From NCBI RefSeq assembly GCF_000381265.1, contig NZ_KB906262.1:124001-188000 (forward strand): a stretch of DNA of 64,000 bases. Direction: 5' to 3'. The position numbers and the translations under genes were made by a program. Shown piece after piece: positions 60,005-64,000 of the stretch. How positions within the stretch are numbered: position 1 is the stretch's first letter; each line of letters begins with the position of its first letter. The notes under the pieces were generated by a model. The model did no database searches and was not told the DNA's origin. It saw nothing but the letters and a program-made list of their open reading frames with translations. Source of the stretch: Curvibacter lanceolatus ATCC 14669. GTDB lineage: Bacteria > Pseudomonadota > Gammaproteobacteria > Burkholderiales > Burkholderiaceae_C.

Positions 60005-60823
60005 TCAGCGCGAGGGCAATCGGCGTGGAAACAGCCAGCGCTCGGGCGGCGGCGGGTCGAACTTCTGCCAGTTGTCTTCGGCCTGGGCCAGGCGGTCGCC
60101 CACCGCGTACCAGACCAGGGGGTTGAAGCCCAGGCCCAGGTGGCTGGCGCTGTTGATCTCGATGTTGTCGGTGGCGTCGCTGTCGTGCTCGACCGAGGCC
60201 GCCCAGGCCACCACGCTGTCGCCGCGCGAGTAGATCGAGGTGGTGGGCACGGGCGGGGCGCAGTCGCCGCGGAAGGACTTGATGTGCTCCGGACGGGTTT
60301 CGTTGAACTGCTTGTAGATCTGCCACACCAGGGGGTTGGAGTCGGCGCCGGGCGTGCCATACAGCGGGCTGCCCAGGCTCATCACCTGGCGCGTCAATTC
60401 GGGCTCCTGGCGGGCCAGTTCGCGGGCGAACAGGCCGCCCAGGCTCCAGCCGATCAGGCTGACCTTGCCCCCGCTGTCGCGGTGCATCTGCTGCAGGCGT
60501 TCGCACAGGCCCTCCTGCACGCCGGGGCGTGGGCCCAGGTTGCGACCCTGGCCCCAGCCGCGCGCCTGGTAGCCCAGGCGCTTCAGAAACTGCCGCAGCG
60601 GGCGGGTGGAGGCGTCGGAGGCCATCAGGCCCGGCATCACCAGCACGGCGTGGCCGTCACCACGCGGCACGCGCTGCAGCAGCCAGGGCAGGGCCAGCGG
60701 GATGGTACTGGCTTCGATGAAGGCGCGCCCTTCGATCATGGCCAGCCAGGCCGGTGGCGGGCCATCAACAGGTTGGGGTGACCAGGGCGAGAGCGAGGTA
60801 CGCCAGGAAAAGATATTGGGCAA
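60005..60823 (-). CDS. Alpha/beta hydrolase (lipase/esterase-like)
   Basis: 272 residues. Nucleophile elbow GWSLGG with S127, oxyanion segment VMPGLMASD near residue 63, and likely acid/His residues later (YSRGDSVVAW; NSASHLGLG). There is no signal peptide. The start is TTG at 60823 with AGGAG five bases upstream; no ATG gives a full N-terminus. Between the acyl-CoA ligase (74-bp gap) and WS/DGAT (75-bp gap), it could release or remodel acyl chains. The substrate is unknown. Confidence 0.8.
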   Translation of the reverse strand: MPNIFSWRTSLSPWSPQPVDGPPPAWLAMIEGRAFIEASTIPLALPWLLQRVPRGDGHAVLVMPGLMASDASTRPLRQFLKRLGYQARGWGQGRNLGPRPGVQEGLCERLQQMHRDSGGKVSLIGWSLGGLFARELARQEPELTRQVMSLGSPLYGTPGADSNPLVWQIYKQFNETRPEHIKSFRGDCAPPVPTTSIYSRGDSVVAWAASVEHDSDATDNIEINSASHLGLGFNPLVWYAVGDRLAQAEDNWQKFDPPPPERWLFPRRLPSR

Positions 60824-60897
60824 AAGAGCTCCTGTGAGTGAGGGCGGAGGGCGGCTGCCCCGGTTGTGCGGGGGGCCGGAGTCCGGGGTGGATCGGC

Positions 60898-62586
60898 TTA
60901 GGGGCGCTGGGTCAGCTCTTCGCGCAGCATCTGCTTGGAGAGCTTGCCCACGGCGGTCTTGGGCAGTTCGGCGCGCAGCTCCAGGGCCTGCACCATCTCG
61001 TGCTTGCCCAGGTGGTCGCGCAGATAGGCCTGCAGTTCTTCGAGCGTCAAGGTGTCGCCGGCCTGGCGCAGGCTGACGTAGGCCTTGGGCGACTGGCCGC
61101 GGTAGGGGTCGTCCTGCCCGATCACCATCACTTCGCGCACCCGTGGGTGGGTGTAGATGGCCTCTTCGATCACCCGCGGGTAGACATTGAAGCCGCTGCA
61201 CAGCAGCATGTCCTTGCTGCGGTCGACCAGGGTCAGAAAGCCGTCCGCGTCCAGACGACCCACGTCACCGGTGCGGAAGAAGCCGTCGGCGGTGAAGCTG
61301 TCGCGCGTGGCCTGGGGGTTCTTCCAGTAGCCCTGCATCACCTGGGGGCCGGCGATCACGATCTCGCCGATCTCGCCCACGGGCACGGGTTCATCGTGGC
61401 CACCCAGCCGCAGGATGCGGATCTCGACCTGGGGCGAGGGGATGCCGCAGGCACCGGGCTTGCGCAGGCCGGTGGTGGGGGTGAAGGTGCCGATCGAGCT
61501 GGTCTCGGTCATGCCCCAGCCCTCGGACAGCATGCAGTGGCTCATGGCCTCGAACTGGTGCAGCAGCTCGACCGGCAGCGGGGCGCCACCCGAGGCGCAG
61601 GTCTTGAGCGAATGCAGGTCGTAGCGGGCGGCATCGGGGTGGTTGACCAGGGCGGTGAACATGGTGGGCACGCCCGGAAAGCAGCTGATGCGCTTGGTGG
61701 CGATGTCGTGCAGGATCTGGCCGGGGTCGAACTTGAGCACCAGCACCAGCTCGGCCCCCAGTTTCACGCCCATCAGCAGGTTGACCACCATGGCGTACAC
61801 ATGGAACAGGGGCAGGGCCACCAGCATCCGTTCCTGGCCGGGCTTGAGCTGTTCGCCGCTCAGCGAGCTGACTTCGCTCACCTGGTCGGTTGCCGCGCTC
61901 AGGTTGGCGTGGCTCAGCATTGCGCCCTTGGGGTGGCCGGTGGTGCCGCCGGTGTATTGCAGCACCGCGATCTCATCGAGCCCGCCGGCCCCGGCCGAGC
62001 GCACCGGCCGTGCGCCCTGGCGGAACAAGGCGGCGTAACGCAAGACCTGGGGCCCCGCCGTGGGCACATAGGGGGCATCTTGACGCAGGTGGGCGTCGGC
62101 TGTTGCCTCGTCGGCGCCAAAGTCGTCCAGCGAGCCCACCAGCAGGTGGCGCAGCCGGGTCTGGCCCGGCAGGTCATGCACCTGTCCGTACAGGGCCGGC
62201 AGATCGAGCGTGAACAGCAGATCGGTCTCGCTGTCTTCGATCTTGTGGGCAATGGTGTTGCGCGCGTCCAGCGGCGAGTAGTTGACCACGGTGCCGCCCG
62301 CGCGCAGCACGGCAAAGAAGCTCACCACATAGTGCGGGGTGTTGGGCAGGTACAGCCCCACGTGCACGCCGGGCCCCACGCCCAGGTATTGCAGACCGGC
62401 GGCCAGCTCATCCACCCGGCGGTCCAGCTCCTGGTAGCTCATGCGTCGGCCCTGGAAATCCAGCGCCGGCTGGGCGGGCCAGCGGCGGGCCGCATCGCTC
62501 AGCAGTTGATCGACGCGCCGCGGCGACAGGGCCATGTCCCAACGGGCCCCTTCGGGGTAGGACGCGATCCAGGGAAATGCTTTCAT
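60898..62586 (-). CDS. fadD: Long-chain fatty-acid--CoA ligase (FadD-like)
   Basis: 562 residues of the ANL superfamily: P-loop LQYTGGTTGHPKGAM, A5 SEGWGMTETSS, A7-A8 FFRTGDVGRLDADGF and C-terminal Lys in KTAVGKLSKQ. It makes acyl-CoA, here probably for the WS/DGAT enzyme two genes downstream. ATG 62586 is preferred over the ATG at 62598 because GAGG sits at the right distance. It is first of a three-gene lipid cluster. Confidence 0.88.
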   Translation of the reverse strand: MKAFPWIASYPEGARWDMALSPRRVDQLLSDAARRWPAQPALDFQGRRMSYQELDRRVDELAAGLQYLGVGPGVHVGLYLPNTPHYVVSFFAVLRAGGTVVNYSPLDARNTIAHKIEDSETDLLFTLDLPALYGQVHDLPGQTRLRHLLVGSLDDFGADEATADAHLRQDAPYVPTAGPQVLRYAALFRQGARPVRSAGAGGLDEIAVLQYTGGTTGHPKGAMLSHANLSAATDQVSEVSSLSGEQLKPGQERMLVALPLFHVYAMVVNLLMGVKLGAELVLVLKFDPGQILHDIATKRISCFPGVPTMFTALVNHPDAARYDLHSLKTCASGGAPLPVELLHQFEAMSHCMLSEGWGMTETSSIGTFTPTTGLRKPGACGIPSPQVEIRILRLGGHDEPVPVGEIGEIVIAGPQVMQGYWKNPQATRDSFTADGFFRTGDVGRLDADGFLTLVDRSKDMLLCSGFNVYPRVIEEAIYTHPRVREVMVIGQDDPYRGQSPKAYVSLRQAGDTLTLEELQAYLRDHLGKHEMVQALELRAELPKTAVGKLSKQMLREELTQRP

Positions 62587-62958
62587 GGGGTACCTCATGA
62601 GAAAGTCGATGAATGGCGCCAGCCCTCCTCAGGCCACGCCAGCCACCCAATTTCCAACAGCCACCCCAGCCCTTCGTGTCGCGCACAGAACTGAGAAAAG
62701 TAATAAAAAATCAGCCATGTACTTCGGCTGTAAGCCTTGTGCCCAAACAGGGTTTGGGAGATTCGCAAGGTGTTTTTTGTTGCTGTCTGCGTGCTCACCT
62801 CCCAGCAGGCGAAAGCCCCCCCTGACCGCCCATCGCCGCTGGTCAGCCAGCCCGTGAAGCGAAGAGCGTCCGTGCCCCGCGGCCGCAAGCAGGAGCGACA
62901 CAAAGTGAGCGGGCCGTCAGGCCCCCTTCTGAATTCAGCCAGCCTTCAACGAAGAGGT
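62587..62958. other. Intergenic region upstream of fadD
   Basis: 372 bp with no supported gene. It includes a rare AT-rich patch near 62695-62710 (AAAAGTAATAAAAAATCAG) that may hold the fadD promoter. Short frames here lack starts with ribosome sites or family-like sequence. Confidence 0.5.
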
Positions 62959-63431
62959 CAGGCCGGCGCCGGGCCGCCCCAAGGCGGCCTGCGGCCCCCC
63001 GGGGGGCAGGGAGTGACACGGAGTGCACGACCGTGGGGGCTCACAGTCCAGGCCGGCGCCGGGCCGCCCCAAGGCGGCCTGCGGCCCCTCCGGGGGGGCA
63101 GCGACCACACGAAGTGGGGGAGCGTGGGGGCGCACAGTCCAGCCCACCGCCCGGCCGCCCGAAGGTGGGCTGCGGCCCGTCTGGGGGCCGTGCGTGACAC
63201 GCAGTGAGGGGGCCGACAGGCCCCCTTGGGGCTCCAGCAAGCCTACAACGAAGGAGTCAGGCCGGCGCCGGGCCGCCCCAAGGCGGCCTGCGGCCCCCTC
63301 CGGGGGGCAGGGAGTGACACGGAATGCACGACCGTGGGGGCTCACAGTCCAGGCCGGCGCCGGGCCGCCCCAAGGCGGCCTGCGGCCCCCTCGGGGGGCA
63401 GGGAGTGACACGAAGTGCACGACCGTGGGGG
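62959..63431 (+). repeat. Array of ~90-bp GC-rich intergenic repeats
   Basis: Five units start with GGCCGGCGCC or a variant at about 62961, 63051, 63141 (degenerate), 63260 and 63352. Each runs through GGGCCGCCCCAAGGCGGCCT, a C/G hairpin (CCCC-TC-GGGG), GGGAGTGACACG and CACGACCGTGGGGGCTCACA. Spacing is 90-92 bp, except 119 bp before the fourth copy, where an extra segment intervenes. The inverted arms could fold strongly. A lone relative lies at 32829-32905. They resemble intergenic repeats seen in some Burkholderiales genomes. Confidence 0.85.
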
Positions 63432-63439
63432 CTAACAAT

Positions 63440-64000
63440 TCACAGAATTGCTTTGCGCAACCACTCCGCAAAGGCAGAACATTCCCAGCGGTCCATCGAG
63501 CCGGTGCGCCAGCACAGGTAGTGCGCGTGCGGGCTGGTCACGTTGCGGTCGTACAGCCGCACCAGGGAGCCGGCCTCCAGCCAGGGACGGCCCAGCTTGA
63601 GCCGCACCAGGGCCACGCCCATGCCGGCCGAGGCGGCGTCGCACATCAGGCCCACGTCGTTGAATTGAGAGCCTTCGGCCGGCTCGGGCCAGTCCAGGTT
63701 GTGGGCCGCGAACCAGGTGCGCCAGGGCTCCAGCGGGCTGCGCAGCAAGGGCACGCCCTCCAGATCTTCGGGGCGGTCGAACGGGCCGTGCTCGCGCACA
63801 AAGGCGGGCGAGGCCAGGGGGGTCACGTCGTCACCCGCCAGCTTGATGTGCTCCAGGTCGGCATAGCGCCCCGGGCCGAAGCGCACGATCAGGTCGGCGT
63901 CCTCGGCAATCACGTCCAGCAGCGGGATCGACACGTGCAGGGCCAGATCGATCTCAGGGTAGGCCTCGGTGAACTGCTTCAGGCGCGGGATCAGGATGGA
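63440..64000 (-). CDS. LysR-family regulator, 5' part outside the window
   Basis: The C-terminal ~187 residues of a LysR protein. The frame is open through the window end and reads LIPRLKQFTEAYPEIDL, then EDADLIVRFGPGRYADLEHI and DVTPLASPAFVREHGP, the effector domain of a GcvA-like LysR. The DNA-binding domain would lie beyond 64000. A GTG at 63934 could be mistaken for the start. Its end abuts the repeat array. Confidence 0.85.
   Translation of the reverse strand, partial: SILIPRLKQFTEAYPEIDLALHVSIPLLDVIAEDADLIVRFGPGRYADLEHIKLAGDDVTPLASPAFVREHGPFDRPEDLEGVPLLRSPLEPWRTWFAAHNLDWPEPAEGSQFNDVGLMCDAASAGMGVALVRLKLGRPWLEAGSLVRLYDRNVTSPHAHYLCWRTGSMDRWECSAFAEWLRKAIL

Noticed and set aside
62959-63431. 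Possible CRISPR array
   Set aside because: Units are ~90 bp, directly adjoining and GC-rich, with no short identical repeats separated by unique spacers, and no cas genes.

Overview
The window is high-GC DNA from a betaproteobacterium, almost certainly Burkholderiales (Comamonadaceae or the Rubrivivax/Leptothrix/Methylibium relatives; genus not resolved). Grounds: the rsmI / yraN-diaA-dolP block, a pilT-(cyclic-nucleotide-binding gene)-pilU block beside yggS, a Bug-type binding protein, a nadM-Nudix fusion, and PQQ-dependent alcohol oxidation genes of the Burkholderiales/Pseudomonas type. No rRNA, tRNA, CRISPR, phage or insertion sequence was seen.

Region 1 (1-14.4 kb) is mostly housekeeping: an HD-GYP protein, NadM-Nudix, a YegD-like Hsp70, an MntA-type antitoxin with a truncated HepT toxin, an OmpA-domain protein, Lrp and LysR regulators, RsmI, YraN, a SIS-domain protein, DolP, a hydroxyacid dehydrogenase, PilU/PilT and YggS.

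Region 2 (14.7-28 kb) is catabolic: a quinohemoprotein alcohol dehydrogenase with an aldehyde dehydrogenase (alcohol to acid), an Lrp regulator, an amino-acid-type ABC binding protein, and a TetR repressor divergent from an acyl-CoA ligase plus a single-chain biotin-dependent acyl-CoA carboxylase. The TetR gene has a clear double operator. A VapBC module and an enoyl-CoA hydratase follow.

Region 3 (27.9-54.5 kb) is the most interesting part. It is a PQQ/lanthanide-type alcohol oxidation island: HiPIP, two NarL-type two-component systems, two TonB-dependent receptors, a XoxF/PedH-like dehydrogenase with the Asp-x-Asp lanthanide signature, a NosR-like flavin/iron-sulfur membrane protein with its ApbE flavin transferase, and a roughly 12-gene, mostly overlapping operon. 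That operon carries an ABC transporter, a YVTN propeller, an ABC binding protein, ExbB-like and ExbD-like proteins, two unknown envelope proteins, a Bug protein, a two-component system and a TonB receptor. An AcoR-type sigma-54 activator, a cytochrome c, a MxaJ/XoxJ-like protein and a second cytochrome c complete it. Six good sigma-54 promoters (GG-N10-GC) lie in front of the HiPIP, xoxF-like, ABC operon, acoR-like, cytochrome/XoxJ and second cytochrome genes, and a seventh weaker one precedes a TonB receptor. This suggests one sigma-54 regulon for periplasmic alcohol oxidation, metal uptake and electron transfer.

Region 4 (54.7-64 kb) holds a class V aminotransferase, a GlcD-type FAD oxidase, a neutral-lipid group (WS/DGAT acyltransferase with a long basic tail, alpha/beta hydrolase, acyl-CoA ligase), three kinds of intergenic repeats, and a LysR gene cut by the window end.
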